Shown here: one piece after another, positions 26,016-35,212 of the stretch | How positions within the stretch are numbered: the stretch's first letter is position 1 | Layout: each line of letters starts with the position of its first letter | Made by a program: the position numbers and the translations under genes | NCBI GenBank assembly: GCA_964618105.1 | Contig: CAZUAJ010000002.1 | Coordinates: 1-59,501 of the forward strand | Source of the DNA: CAG-273 sp964618105 | Lineage (GTDB): Bacteria > Bacillota > Clostridia > TANB77 > CAG-508 | Length of the DNA stretch: 59,501 nucleotides | Direction of reading: 5' to 3' | The notes under the pieces: generated by a model | What the model was told of the DNA's origin: nothing | The model's input: the letters and a program-made list of their open reading frames with translations, nothing else | Database searches by the model: none

Positions 26016-27080
26016 TTATTCTTCTTCAGTTCCTTTTAATTTTTCAGCTGTGTCTGCTGTAATTAAACTATCTATCATTTCGTCTAAGTCACCATTTAAA
26101 AAGCTTTCCATTTGATATATAGAAATTCCAATTCTATGGTCTGTTATTCGCCCTTGAGGATAATTATATGTTCTTATTTTTTCGCTTCTATCTCCACTAC
26201 CAACTTGACTTTTTCTTGCATTTGCTACTTCACTATCTTGTTTTGCTTTTTCTTGTTCATATAATCTTGAACGAAGTAATTTCATAGCATAATCTCTATT
26301 TTGAAATTGTGATCTTTCTGTTTGACATTCTGCAACCATTCCTGTTGGTATGTGTATTAAACGTACTGCTGATGATGTTTTGTTAACATGTTGACCACCA
26401 GCACCAGATGCTCTAAATACTTCCATTTTTATATCTGCTGGATTTATGTCTATTTCTACATCTCCAACTTCTGGTAATACTACAACTGTTGCTGTTGATG
26501 TGTGTATTCTTCCACTTGCTTCTGTGTCTGGAACTCTTTGTACACGGTGTACTCCACTTTCAAATTTTAGTCTGCTATATGCGCCTTTTCCAGTAATCAT
26601 AAAAGATATTTCTTTATAACCGCCAAGTCCAGTTTCATTTTCATTTAATATTTCTAGTTTCCAATGCTTTTTTTCAGCATACATTGAATACATTCTAAAT
26701 AATGTACCTGCAAATAGTGCAGCTTCTTCTCCGCCAGCTCCACCACGAATTTCACAAATTACGTTTTTGTCGTCATTCGGATCTTTTGGAATTAGTAAAA
26801 TTTTTATTTCTTCTTCTAATTTTGGTAATTTTAATTTATTTTCTTCTATTTCAATTTCTGCAAGTTCTTTCATTTCAGGGTCTTTTAGCATTTCTTTTGC
26901 GTCTTCAATTGCTTGTTTTGCTTTTTTATATTCCCTATATTTTAACACAACAGGTTCAATTTCTGCATGTTCTTTCATAAGTGCTTGCCACTGTGATTGC
27001 TGAGCAATTATTTCTGGATCACTAATTTTTTTAGTAACCTCATTATATCGTTTTTCAACTTCATCCAATTTTTGAAACAT
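26016..27080 (-). CDS. prfA: Peptide chain release factor 1
   Basis: RF1 reads UAA and UAG and triggers release of the finished peptide. The 354-residue length is normal. GAGGQHVNKTSSAVRLIHIP holds the universal GGQ catalytic motif near residue 230. The stop-codon reading region GVHRVQRVPDTEASGRIHTS is intact. TAGGAGAAAAATA precedes the ATG. It stands between the yhaN-like gene and the ZIP transporter. The usual companion prmC is not adjacent. Confidence 0.97.
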   Translation of the reverse strand: MFQKLDEVEKRYNEVTKKISDPEIIAQQSQWQALMKEHAEIEPVVLKYREYKKAKQAIEDAKEMLKDPEMKELAEIEIEENKLKLPKLEEEIKILLIPKDPNDDKNVICEIRGGAGGEEAALFAGTLFRMYSMYAEKKHWKLEILNENETGLGGYKEISFMITGKGAYSRLKFESGVHRVQRVPDTEASGRIHTSTATVVVLPEVGDVEIDINPADIKMEVFRASGAGGQHVNKTSSAVRLIHIPTGMVAECQTERSQFQNRDYAMKLLRSRLYEQEKAKQDSEVANARKSQVGSGDRSEKIRTYNYPQGRITDHRIGISIYQMESFLNGDLDEMIDSLITADTAEKLKGTEEE

Positions 27081-27139
27081 TATTTTTCTCCTATTCTTTT
27101 TAATTATTATTAAGTAATATACTTTTTAAAATAATTTAA

Positions 27140-27163
27140 GCTTTGCTTTATTTAAAGCAAAGC
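27140..27163 (-). terminator. Probable terminator after the yhaO/yhaN-like operon
   Basis: GCTTTGCTTT pairs perfectly with AAAGCAAAGC around ATTT, followed on the minus strand by TTAAATTATTTT. Confidence 0.6.
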
Positions 27164-27182
27164 AATTATACCATATATTTTA

Positions 27183-29108
27183 TTATAATTCAATGAAATT
27201 ATATTGTATATTCATTAAATCTAATATTTGCTTTTCTCTATTACTACAAGTTAAAATAATAATTTGGTGTTCACTAGATTTTTCATTTAAAAACATTAAA
27301 CAATTTTTTAATCTTTCATCATCAAAATAAGCAAATACTTCGTCTAATATAATTGGCATTTTTTCTTCTGATATTTCATCGAGCATTGAAAGTCTTAAAG
27401 ATAAGTATAATTCATCAATTGTTCCAACACTCAGTCTATTTACAGAAATATATTCGCCATTTTGTAATTCAACGATTAAACCTTTTTCTTGATTAAATAC
27501 TACCTTTTTATATTTTCCATTTGAAATTGTATTTGCTATATTAGATAAATTTTGAGTAAATCTTGGCGTAACATTATTTTTCATTTTTTCATAAGCTTTT
27601 TCTAATAATTCTTTCGTTGCTAATATACATTTATTTCTTTTTTGTAATTCACTTAATTTTTCAGTTAAAACTTCATATTCTTCTTCTTTAGAAATATATT
27701 CTTCTAATTTATTATTAATATCAATTTCTTCATGTTCAATACTATTTAATTTTAATTTATATTCCATTATTTTTTTATTTGAAATTTCTATTTCTTTTTC
27801 TAATTTATCTTTTTCTTCTATTTTAAAATCAATTTCATTATTATAATTTAATATTTTTTCTTTTTCCAAATTAAAATTTAATATAATTTTTTGTTTTTCA
27901 TCTTCTATTTCATTTTTAGATTTTTTTATATTTTCTTCTAATAAATTAATTTGGCTATTTAATATGGTAATTTTTTCATTCAATTCATTTTCTATTTTTT
28001 CATTTTTTATATTTTCTTTTTTTATTTCATTAATTATTTTTTTATATTTTAAAAATTTAATGGTAAATATAATTAATTCACTTAAAATTAAAAATAAAAT
28101 AAAATAATTTATAATTTTATTTTTTATTAAATTAAAATTAATTATACTTAAAATAATTAATAAAATAAAAATAATAATAAATAATTTATAATTTATTTTT
28201 TTATTTAAATTAATTGTATTTGATTTTATATTTTTTAAATTATTTTTTATTAAATTATTTTTTTCTTCTATTTTATTTTTTATTTTTTCTTCATTTTCAT
28301 TATTTATTTTATTTTTTAAATTATTTTTTTCTAATTCAATTAAATATTTATTAAATAATAAATTTATTTTATTTAAATTATTATTTTTTTGTTCTTCTTG
28401 TTCTAAATTTTGTTTTAAATTATTCTTTTCTTGTTCTAAATTTTTCTTGCTTTCATTTGCTTCTTTTTTTGTCTTTAAGTCTTCCTGTAGCATTTTTACT
28501 TTATTTTGAACTATATTAATTGGTCTGTCCTGTGTTCTTGTTGTTCCAACTTCTTCTACTAACCTTTTGTTTAGCTTTTCGATTGCCTTTTGATATGACA
28601 CTTTATCATCTCCAGTTCCCGCAAGGTTTGCAAGTTTTTGTATTAAAATATTCTGAGATTGATTATCTAGTACAACATCTTGTTGTGGTGACATTATCGT
28701 TGATATGTAAGTTCTCTCGTCTATGTTGGTTTGTTCATAAAAAAATTGATTTCCGTCCTTTTTGTCAATTTTAAATTCTTGTGAAATTTCTTCTAATTTT
28801 TCATTAAAAACAGTTGGATTTTTTTTATGAAAGTCACGATAGACTTCATAAGTTTCATTATTATTTAATTTATATTTTATTTTTCCAGAAAATTCTTCAC
28901 CTATCCAAGGTAAATATTTTTCATAATCTGATAATTCTTTTCCATTTTTATTTTTAGAAATTCCATAAAAAATATTTTTTAAATAATTTAATAATGTAGA
29001 TTTTCCTGTTTCGTTTTTTCCATAAATAATATTTATATTATTTTTTAAATTAATTTCTTTTTGTTTTAAATTTCCATAATTATTTATTTTAATATTTTGT
29101 ATTTTCAA
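27183..29108 (-). CDS. yhaN: YhaN-like SMC/SbcC-type ATPase with membrane segments in the coiled coil
   Basis: The 641 residues follow the SbcC/Rad50 plan. An N-terminal nucleotide-binding lobe has IIYGKNETGKSTLLNYL (Walker A, about 28-42). A long Lys/Asn/Glu/Ile coiled coil follows. The C-terminal lobe has the signature VNRLSVGTIDELYLSLRLSM and Walker B PIILDEVFAYFDD. Inside the coiled coil, near residues 310-355, two hydrophobic stretches (NYKLFIIIFILLIILSIINF and NYFILFLILSELIIFTI) look like a membrane hairpin, as in B. subtilis YhaN. The upstream gene is its likely nuclease partner. Codon choice is extremely AT-rich in the coil. Role in DNA end processing is inferred from the family; the symbol is by analogy. 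Confidence 0.82.
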   Translation of the reverse strand: MKIQNIKINNYGNLKQKEINLKNNINIIYGKNETGKSTLLNYLKNIFYGISKNKNGKELSDYEKYLPWIGEEFSGKIKYKLNNNETYEVYRDFHKKNPTVFNEKLEEISQEFKIDKKDGNQFFYEQTNIDERTYISTIMSPQQDVVLDNQSQNILIQKLANLAGTGDDKVSYQKAIEKLNKRLVEEVGTTRTQDRPINIVQNKVKMLQEDLKTKKEANESKKNLEQEKNNLKQNLEQEEQKNNNLNKINLLFNKYLIELEKNNLKNKINNENEEKIKNKIEEKNNLIKNNLKNIKSNTINLNKKINYKLFIIIFILLIILSIINFNLIKNKIINYFILFLILSELIIFTIKFLKYKKIINEIKKENIKNEKIENELNEKITILNSQINLLEENIKKSKNEIEDEKQKIILNFNLEKEKILNYNNEIDFKIEEKDKLEKEIEISNKKIMEYKLKLNSIEHEEIDINNKLEEYISKEEEYEVLTEKLSELQKRNKCILATKELLEKAYEKMKNNVTPRFTQNLSNIANTISNGKYKKVVFNQEKGLIVELQNGEYISVNRLSVGTIDELYLSLRLSMLDEISEEKMPIILDEVFAYFDDERLKNCLMFLNEKSSEHQIIILTCSNREKQILDLMNIQYNFIEL

Positions 29109-29192
29109 TTTTTTCTCCTTAATTTAATTATTTATTTTTTAAAATTTAATTATTTAATAAAATTATATTATTTTAATTTAATTATTTATTTT

Positions 29193-30272
29193 TTAATTAT
29201 CTAAAATCGAAAGACCTATTTCTAATATTTCATCTAGTTCTTCCTGTGTATAATTATTTTTACCTAATTCATTTATAATTTCATTTATAAAAATTCCTTT
29301 TAGAGTATTTTCATTTGCCATTTTTTCTAAACTATAATTTAATTTTGTTTTATTTTTAATTTTTATAATATTTTCTTTATTTATAAATCTTAGTATATTA
29401 TTTATATTTATTTCAAATTTTCTTTTTCCCATTAATATTACTTTATATAAATTATTTACATCTAATTGAATATTATTTATTATTTCTATTAATTCTTCTT
29501 CATCATTTATTTCAGTTGTGTCTAATTCTATTTCTTTAAATTCTCTATTATCTGCAAAGATAAATGCTATTTCAGTTTTACCTTTTTCAATATTTCCAAC
29601 AATAAATCCATGTTTTCCAAGTTCATCAAATCCCATGGAAATTGTTGAGCCTGGGTATACTATGTTTTGATTTTCTTCTTCATTATAATCTAATTTATGT
29701 ATATGTCCAAGTGCAACATAATCAAATCCTATTTCTTTTAGTTTGTTTTTATTTATAGGATTATACTGTAACTGCAATTTATCACTTGCATTTATACTTC
29801 CATGTGTAATTAAAATGTTAATTTTATTTTTATCTTCTAATATTATTTTTTCTACATTAGAATTTTCACAATAAAAATCGTCAAAACCAAAGCCATAAAT
29901 ATTTGCTTCATTAGTTTCCACTTTTTCTATTTTAGATGTAAATATCTTTACGTTTTCGTTCCATTCATAATTATTATACATTGAATTTAAAACATAAGGG
30001 TCATGATTTCCTGGTGCAATAAATATTTTAGTTTCTGGTATTTTTTTAAATAATTCATTTATATATTCTATTGTGCTTTTTCTAATATAATTATGTTCAT
30101 ATAAATCTCCTGCTATAAATAAATATTCAATTTCATTTTCCTTAATATAATTTATTATTTTATTAAATACTTGTCTTTGATCTAATCTTCTTATTTTGCC
30201 ATAATTTCCTTTTTGACTTAAATTTGTAAATGGTGTATCAAAGTGCATATCTGCTATATGTAAAAATTTCAT
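29193..30272 (-). CDS. yhaO: YhaO/SbcD-like metallophosphoesterase, DNA nuclease partner
   Basis: The 359-residue protein begins KFLHIADMHFDTPF and has the calcineurin-type metal site in order: D-x-H (ADMH), GDLYEHN (GDxxE-like), GNHD within APGNHDPY, and later LITHGS and GHIH within VALGHIHKLDY. These are the residues of SbcD/Mre11 nucleases. A cap domain of about 120 residues follows. It is 84 nt upstream of the SbcC-like gene in the same operon, the normal pairing. GGAGGAAAC precedes the ATG. It is the nuclease half of a Mre11/Rad50-like pair (family inference). Confidence 0.85.
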   Translation of the reverse strand: MKFLHIADMHFDTPFTNLSQKGNYGKIRRLDQRQVFNKIINYIKENEIEYLFIAGDLYEHNYIRKSTIEYINELFKKIPETKIFIAPGNHDPYVLNSMYNNYEWNENVKIFTSKIEKVETNEANIYGFGFDDFYCENSNVEKIILEDKNKINILITHGSINASDKLQLQYNPINKNKLKEIGFDYVALGHIHKLDYNEEENQNIVYPGSTISMGFDELGKHGFIVGNIEKGKTEIAFIFADNREFKEIELDTTEINDEEELIEIINNIQLDVNNLYKVILMGKRKFEININNILRFINKENIIKIKNKTKLNYSLEKMANENTLKGIFINEIINELGKNNYTQEELDEILEIGLSILDN

Positions 30273-30304
30273 GTTTCCTCCAATATAATTATTATTTTGT
30301 TTTT

Positions 30305-30505
30305 ATTTTTTAATTTTTAATTTTTAATTTTATTTTTAATTTTAATTCTTAATTTTAATTCTTAATTTTTATTTTAATTTTTAATTTTTAATTTTAATTC
30401 TTAATTTTAATTCTTAATTTTAATTCTTAATTTTAATTCTTAATTTTAATTTTTATTTTAATTTTTATTTTAATTTTTATTTTAATTTTTATTTTAATTT
30501 TTTGT
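30305..30505. repeat. AT-only short tandem repeats, units of 12-13 bp
   Basis: The DNA upstream of yhaO is built from near-perfect copies of AATTTTAATTCTT (13 bp) and then AATTTTTATTTT (12 bp). It is noncoding in all frames. It starts the 882-bp gap 30273-31154, the largest gene-free stretch in the window. Confidence 0.85.
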
Positions 30506-30956
30506 TTTTTAATTTTATTTTATTTTTATTAATTAATTTCTTTTTATCCTTTAAATGTTTTTATCTATTTTTGTTATTTTATATTATATTATTTTTTTAG
30601 TCAATACCTAGTTTTGATTTTGTCATTTTGTTACTTTTTTAATTTTTAATTATTGCTTTTTTAATACTATTATTATTTAGAATTTATTAAAATTTAATTT
30701 TTCCGTTTTTATGTCTACCTTTAAACTATTTTCGACATTTTTATATGTTTTTCTTTCCCCCGTTAGGTTACAGCAGTTTTTTTTAGACCTTTTAGACCAA
30801 TTTTTGATTATATTTTTTTTATTTTTATTTTAAGTAATACTTATTTTTTTAAATTTTCATTGTTTTAATTTTCGTTTTTTGTCTTTTTGGTTTATTACTT
30901 TTAAATTTATATATATTTGTATTGGTTATCAAATTCATCCTATTCACTTTGCTTAT

Positions 30957-31110
30957 TTATTAAATAATTAATTAATTATTTATTTAATTATTTATTTATT
31001 TATTTAATTATTTATTTATTTAATTATTTATTTAATTATTTATTTAATTAATTAATTATTTATTTAATTAATTATTTATTTAATTATTTATTATTTATTA
31101 TTTATTATTT
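30957..31110. repeat. Tetranucleotide-like ATTT/AATT repeat tract
   Basis: About 150 bp made only of A and T in units such as TTAATTATTTATT, lacking G and C. It fills the other side of the same gap. The sequence between the two tracts (30506-30956) is AT-rich and noncoding, apart from a small G/C-containing patch at 30752-30800. Confidence 0.85.
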
Positions 31111-31114
31111 ATCA

Positions 31115-31152
31115 AAAAAAATAAATGATAATTATTTATCATTTATTTTTTT
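31115..31152 (-). terminator. Strong terminator of the VirD4-like operon
   Basis: A 17-bp perfect stem (AAAAAAATAAATGATAA and complement) with loop TTAT, followed on the minus strand by eight Ts, two nt past the stop codon. Confidence 0.8.
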
Positions 31153-31154
31153 AT

Positions 31155-33188
31155 TTATTCTTCATCTATTGGTCCAAATAATTCATCAAATTTTGCTTCT
31201 AATTCTTTTTGAACATCTACAGAAAATACTTCTGTTTCTTCATCATCTTGTGGTAATATTGGAGCATCTTCTTTAATATTTTCTATTGTTGTTTTATTTT
31301 CTGTTTCTAACGGTTTATCAAATTTTTCTTCAACTTGATTATTTCCTTTATTATTTTCTTTTATGTTATCATCTATATCATCTTCAAATAAATCATCTAA
31401 GGATTCTACTTTTAAATCGTTCTTTTTAGTGTTTTCTTCGTCTTCCACATAAGGATTATATGGATTATATTTTCTCCATTTTCCCCTATCTCCAATATTA
31501 AAATCCAAGTGATTTAATGTATATTCTGATAATTTTTTAACCATCTGACTTTCAAAATAATAATATTTTTTAGCTTTAATTGGTTTAATACCTTTTTCAT
31601 AAATAATACAGTCGTCATTGTCCATTCTTCTTAATTCGTCAGGAGTCATTAATGCTCTTGCTAATATTTGATCAGATTCACTAAGTCCTTGTCTATGATA
31701 CTGCTTATCTCTATTTATTGATATACTATCTCTTGTAATTGTTTTTTCGCCTAAAGCTTTTGAAAAATATTCTACTGTTTTATATGAGTTACTTCCTAAA
31801 AATACATGTGTATCACAGTTACCCATAATTGTTTCATAAGATTTTTCATATACAGCTTCTAATTGGTCTAAGTTTTGTAATATAACACTAAATGAAATTC
31901 CCCTACTTCTACTTGTTGATATTTTTTTATCAAAATCTGGTATTTTACCAATATTAGCAAACTCGTCACATATAAAGAATGTTGGAACTTTTAGTCTTCC
32001 ACCATTTGCATCAGCAAAATTATATAACTGTTGTATCATTTGAGAGAAAAATATTGTTAATAAAAAGTCATAAGCTGTATGTGTATCTGAAGATATAACA
32101 TATACTGCTGTTTTTTTACTTCCAATTTGTTCAAAGTCAATTGTATCAGTTGAAGTTACTTCCGCAATTTCTTTTGAATCAAATTTTCCTAGCTTAGATT
32201 GCAATGAACTTAAAATTGAACCATAAGTCTTTTCAGGTGCTATTTCAATTGATTTGTAATACATTCTGGCTGGATGGTCATAAGGTAATTGATTTATGAG
32301 TTCTGTTAATAAATTGCTTCCACCATTTGTATTAGCTGCTCTTACTAATTCTGCACAACTTGCTAAATTTTGTTCTTCTTCTGGTCTAGTAGCCATTAAA
32401 TAATAGATTAACGACTTTAATAGCATTTCTGCCATGTCGTCCCAATATGGGTCTGAACTACTTCCTGCTTCTGATTTTTGCCCTTTTACAATTGTATTTG
32501 CAATAACGTCAACATCTATTTCACTTGAAATATGCATTAAAGGGTTATAACCATCACTATTTGCTGGATTTACTAAGTTTAATACTTTAATTTCATAGCC
32601 ATTTTTTTCTAAAAATCCGGCTGTTTTATCATATAATTCACCTTTTGGATCTGTAAATACGTAAGAACCTAACATTTGGTATGCATTTGGTATTGAATAT
32701 GATGCTGATTTACCAGAACCAGATCCACCCACTACCAATACATTTACGTTTCCTCTTTTATCTACTGGCAAATAATGATTTTGTGCTAATAAAATTCCTT
32801 TGTTTTTACTTAAAATTTGGTATTGTTCTCCACCTTCGCACCAATCACTTGATCCGTGTTCAATGTCTTTATATTCACTTTTAGCTTTTGACCTAAATAA
32901 ACCTATTGTTGAAAAAATTAAATATATAATTGTATAATAAGCTAAAGTTTTTAAAAAAACATTTATATATTTTTCACTAAATATTTCTGTAAAAGTATTG
33001 AAACTTTTTATACTTTTAAAAACATTTTGTATAAATTCACTAAAATCAAAAATTCCATTGTTAGTTGACTCAACAATGGAATATGAAATTGGTGCAACAA
33101 GTATTACAGCTAAAATTAACCATAATACAGCTATTATTATTAAACTTTTTTTGTTATCTTTTAATGTTTTTTTTACTTTTACGTTCAT
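31155..33188 (-). CDS. VirD4-like type IV coupling protein (TraG/TraD family ATPase), orphan
   Basis: Coupling proteins pump DNA or protein substrates into a type IV secretion channel. The start at 33188 (MNVKVKKTLKDNKKSLIIIA) follows AAAGGTGAT. Two N-terminal membrane helices (about 16-38 and 85-105) precede the motor domain with Walker A VVGGSGSGKSASYSIPNA near residue 155, YVFTDPKGELYD, and Walker B FFICDEFANIGKIPDFDKKI, then STSRSRGISFSVILQNLDQLE. The last 110 residues form an acidic, low-complexity tail. It is the third gene of an operon with two unknown proteins. No relaxase, VirB4, VirB6 or integrase is near; the flanks are an AT desert and dnaJ-like/murF genes. It could be a relic of an integrative element or a domesticated system. 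Confidence 0.85.
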   Translation of the reverse strand: MNVKVKKTLKDNKKSLIIIAVLWLILAVILVAPISYSIVESTNNGIFDFSEFIQNVFKSIKSFNTFTEIFSEKYINVFLKTLAYYTIIYLIFSTIGLFRSKAKSEYKDIEHGSSDWCEGGEQYQILSKNKGILLAQNHYLPVDKRGNVNVLVVGGSGSGKSASYSIPNAYQMLGSYVFTDPKGELYDKTAGFLEKNGYEIKVLNLVNPANSDGYNPLMHISSEIDVDVIANTIVKGQKSEAGSSSDPYWDDMAEMLLKSLIYYLMATRPEEEQNLASCAELVRAANTNGGSNLLTELINQLPYDHPARMYYKSIEIAPEKTYGSILSSLQSKLGKFDSKEIAEVTSTDTIDFEQIGSKKTAVYVISSDTHTAYDFLLTIFFSQMIQQLYNFADANGGRLKVPTFFICDEFANIGKIPDFDKKISTSRSRGISFSVILQNLDQLEAVYEKSYETIMGNCDTHVFLGSNSYKTVEYFSKALGEKTITRDSISINRDKQYHRQGLSESDQILARALMTPDELRRMDNDDCIIYEKGIKPIKAKKYYYFESQMVKKLSEYTLNHLDFNIGDRGKWRKYNPYNPYVEDEENTKKNDLKVESLDDLFEDDIDDNIKENNKGNNQVEEKFDKPLETENKTTIENIKEDAPILPQDDEETEVFSVDVQKELEAKFDELFGPIDEE

Positions 33189-33213
33189 AACTTTTATCAC
33201 CTTTTCTTTGGTT

Positions 33214-33546
33214 TTATCTATCTACTTCTACTTCTCTTTTTGATTTAGAAATTTTGGCTTGCATTTTGTCTTTTTTATTTTTATGTTCTAATATTTTTTT
33301 AAATGCCTTTTCGCTTTTCATTGAAATAACTGTTCCGTCTGATTTTACAAGTTCATTTTTATCATTTACATAAGATTCTCCAACATAAAGTTCAACATTA
33401 CCTTGTTCTTCAACATAACTTGGTATTATCTCAAACACTTGAGATTTTGGAGGAATTTCTAAAGTTTTTTCTGTTGCTTTAAATGCACTTCCAGCAATGC
33501 TTACTGTGCTTTTTGATTCTTTTGAATGTACAGTTGTACTGCTCAT
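33214..33546 (-). CDS. Unknown hydrophilic protein in the VirD4-like operon (110 aa)
   Basis: The product begins MSSTTVHSKESKSTVSIAGS. Its first 60 residues look like a small beta-rich domain (VFEIIPSYVEEQGNVELYVG), and the C-terminus is very Lys-rich (KKILEHKNKKDKMQAKISKS), which would suit nucleic acid or acidic-tail binding. There is no signal peptide or membrane helix. AAGGGAG precedes the ATG. It lies 14 nt after the first gene and 25 nt before the VirD4-like start, so co-expression is likely. I do not recognise a family. Its basic tail next to an ATPase with an acidic tail is suggestive of contact, but this is a guess. Confidence 0.7.
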   Translation of the reverse strand: MSSTTVHSKESKSTVSIAGSAFKATEKTLEIPPKSQVFEIIPSYVEEQGNVELYVGESYVNDKNELVKSDGTVISMKSEKAFKKILEHKNKKDKMQAKISKSKREVEVDR

Positions 33547-33560
33547 ATAAATACTCCCTT

Positions 33561-34085
33561 CTATTTTCCTTCTTTATTCTCTCTAATTTCAAATGCAAAA
33601 TATGACTTATATGGTTTTAATTTGCATTTTCCTTTTACTTCATTTGTTTCTTGATCCAAATATAGAACTGGCTTTACTTCTTCTGTGGTTTCCGGGTCTA
33701 TAATTGATATTGGCCTTTTTAAGTCAGGCGTATATTTAAAGTCTTTATATTCTTGCTCTTGCTCTGAATATAAAGTATCAAACTTAATTGGTATAGGACG
33801 TTTAGCTATTTTTACTTTGTTTTCTTCTAGAATTCCCATATTTATAACTACTTTATCTTGTCCAAAAGATAAAATTACTAATTCTTCATCATTTTCTGGT
33901 TCATCTACAAAAAATGTTTTCTTTTTTAAATTTCCATTTAGCTCTTCAGCATATTCTAAACGCTGTACTGTAAACTTTGGATAATCATTTAACAATTCTT
34001 TTGGTGTTTTGTTTACCCTATAAATTACTGTACTTACTCCTTGAGGATCTGTAATACTAAAGTGTTTACCTTGTATTTTGTCCAT
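33561..34085 (-). CDS. Unknown cytoplasmic protein, first gene of the VirD4-like operon (174 aa)
   Basis: The product begins MDKIQGKHFSITDPQGVSTV and is a soluble, probably all-beta protein, with alternating charged and hydrophobic strands such as ELVILSFGQDKVVINMGIL and a repeated pattern of short strands ending KPYKSYFAFEIRENKEGK. No catalytic motif, cysteine cluster or membrane segment is visible. AAGGAGAG precedes the ATG, and a consensus promoter lies 75 nt upstream. It is not a recognisable relaxosome protein. As the promoter-proximal gene it may be the most abundant component. Confidence 0.7.
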   Translation of the reverse strand: MDKIQGKHFSITDPQGVSTVIYRVNKTPKELLNDYPKFTVQRLEYAEELNGNLKKKTFFVDEPENDEELVILSFGQDKVVINMGILEENKVKIAKRPIPIKFDTLYSEQEQEYKDFKYTPDLKRPISIIDPETTEEVKPVLYLDQETNEVKGKCKLKPYKSYFAFEIRENKEGK

Positions 34086-34158
34086 CTTTTCTCTCCTTTT
34101 CTATGAATTGCTTGATAATACATAGTTCATCTTTTGTTAAATTCTGTCACTACATTAA

Positions 34159-34187
34159 ATTATAGTACATTTTTAGCTTTATGTCAA
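34159..34187 (-). promoter_or_regulatory. Consensus sigma-A promoter of the VirD4-like operon
   Basis: TTGACA, 17 nt, TATAAT on the minus strand: a perfect match at both hexamers and in spacing. It lies between the dnaJ-like stop and the 34085 start, so the operon is not just read-through from dnaJ. Confidence 0.85.
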
Positions 34188-34210
34188 TATTTCGAGCTTT
34201 AATTTTTATG

Positions 34211-35110
34211 TTAACTATGTATTTCTCTTGGATTATATTTTGATATTTCTTTTAGTTGTTCAAATATTTTCTTTTCTTTTTCTGTAATTTGTTTTGGTAC
34301 CATTATTTGAATATTTACAAACAAATCGCCTCTTCCACCTTTTCCGTCAAGGTAACCTTTTCCTTTTATACAAATATTTTCTCCACTTTCTGTTCCTTGT
34401 GGTATATATATTAACATTTCTTCATCTATTGCCGAAATATTCAATTTAGCTCCCAAAACCGCTTCCCATGAAGTAATGTATAAAGTAGTATATAAGTCAA
34501 CACCATTTAACTTAAACTTTTTATCATTTTGAATGTGAATTTTTATTAATAAATCTCCTGCTTTACCACCATTTTCACCTTGTTTTCCTTGCCCTACCAT
34601 TCTAATTTTTTCTTCATTTCTAATTCCCGCTGGTATTTTAATTTTAAATTCTCTCATTTTTCCGTCTACTGCTCTTAATGCCAATTTCTTCTCTGCTCCA
34701 TAAAAGGCATCTAAAATAGATACTGAAATTTCAGTTTCTATATTTTCGCCATTTTTCATTATTTTTTCATTTTTATTTTTTGTTTTTTCTTTTTGTTCTA
34801 CTTCTCCAAAAAACATTTCAAAAAATCTTGTAAAAATTGGCTTTTTTTCTTTTTGAGCTTGTTCCTTGTTTTTTTGTTTTTTTCCTATACGAGAATTCCA
34901 CATTCTGTCATACTTTCGTTTTGAACTTGAATTTGACAATGTTTTATATGCTTCATTTATATCTTTAAATCTTTCTTCTGCAAAATTACTTGTAGTATTA
35001 ATGTCTGGATGATATTTTTTTGCTTGCTCTCTATATGCTTGTTTTATTTCTTCTATTGTTACATTGCTATTTTTTAGCCCTAATATTTTATAATAATCTT
35101 TGAAAATCAT
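34211..35110 (-). CDS. DnaJ-like co-chaperone of the CbpA type (no zinc finger)
   Basis: The N-terminal 70 residues are a J domain with YYKILGL, KQAYREQAKKYHPDIN (HPD motif present) and INEAYKTLSNSSSKRKYDRMW, which stimulates DnaK ATPase. After a Lys-rich linker come two DnaJ C-terminal substrate-binding domains (FKIKIPAGIRNEEKIRMVGQ, GDLLIKIHI, ADEL-like region, GKGYLDGKGGRGDLFVNIQI). The Cys-rich zinc domain of classical DnaJ is absent and the 299-residue length fits CbpA/DnaJ2. It is last in the murF-ddl-yqeK operon direction, 102 nt after yqeK. GGGGGAAAT precedes the ATG. Confidence 0.9.
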   Translation of the reverse strand: MIFKDYYKILGLKNSNVTIEEIKQAYREQAKKYHPDINTTSNFAEERFKDINEAYKTLSNSSSKRKYDRMWNSRIGKKQKNKEQAQKEKKPIFTRFFEMFFGEVEQKEKTKNKNEKIMKNGENIETEISVSILDAFYGAEKKLALRAVDGKMREFKIKIPAGIRNEEKIRMVGQGKQGENGGKAGDLLIKIHIQNDKKFKLNGVDLYTTLYITSWEAVLGAKLNISAIDEEMLIYIPQGTESGENICIKGKGYLDGKGGRGDLFVNIQIMVPKQITEKEKKIFEQLKEISKYNPREIHS

Positions 35111-35212
35111 TTAGATTTCCCCCTAGAATGCTTCTTTAATTTTTCCGTCTTTTGTTATGTACATTATTATATCATATCTTTTTTATGTTTTAAATACTTT
35201 ATTTGCAATTAA

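Noticed and set aside
30305..31110. Regularly repeated units that might be a CRISPR array
   Set aside because: Units are 12-13 bp or shorter, made of A and T only, with no unique spacers and no cas genes nearby.
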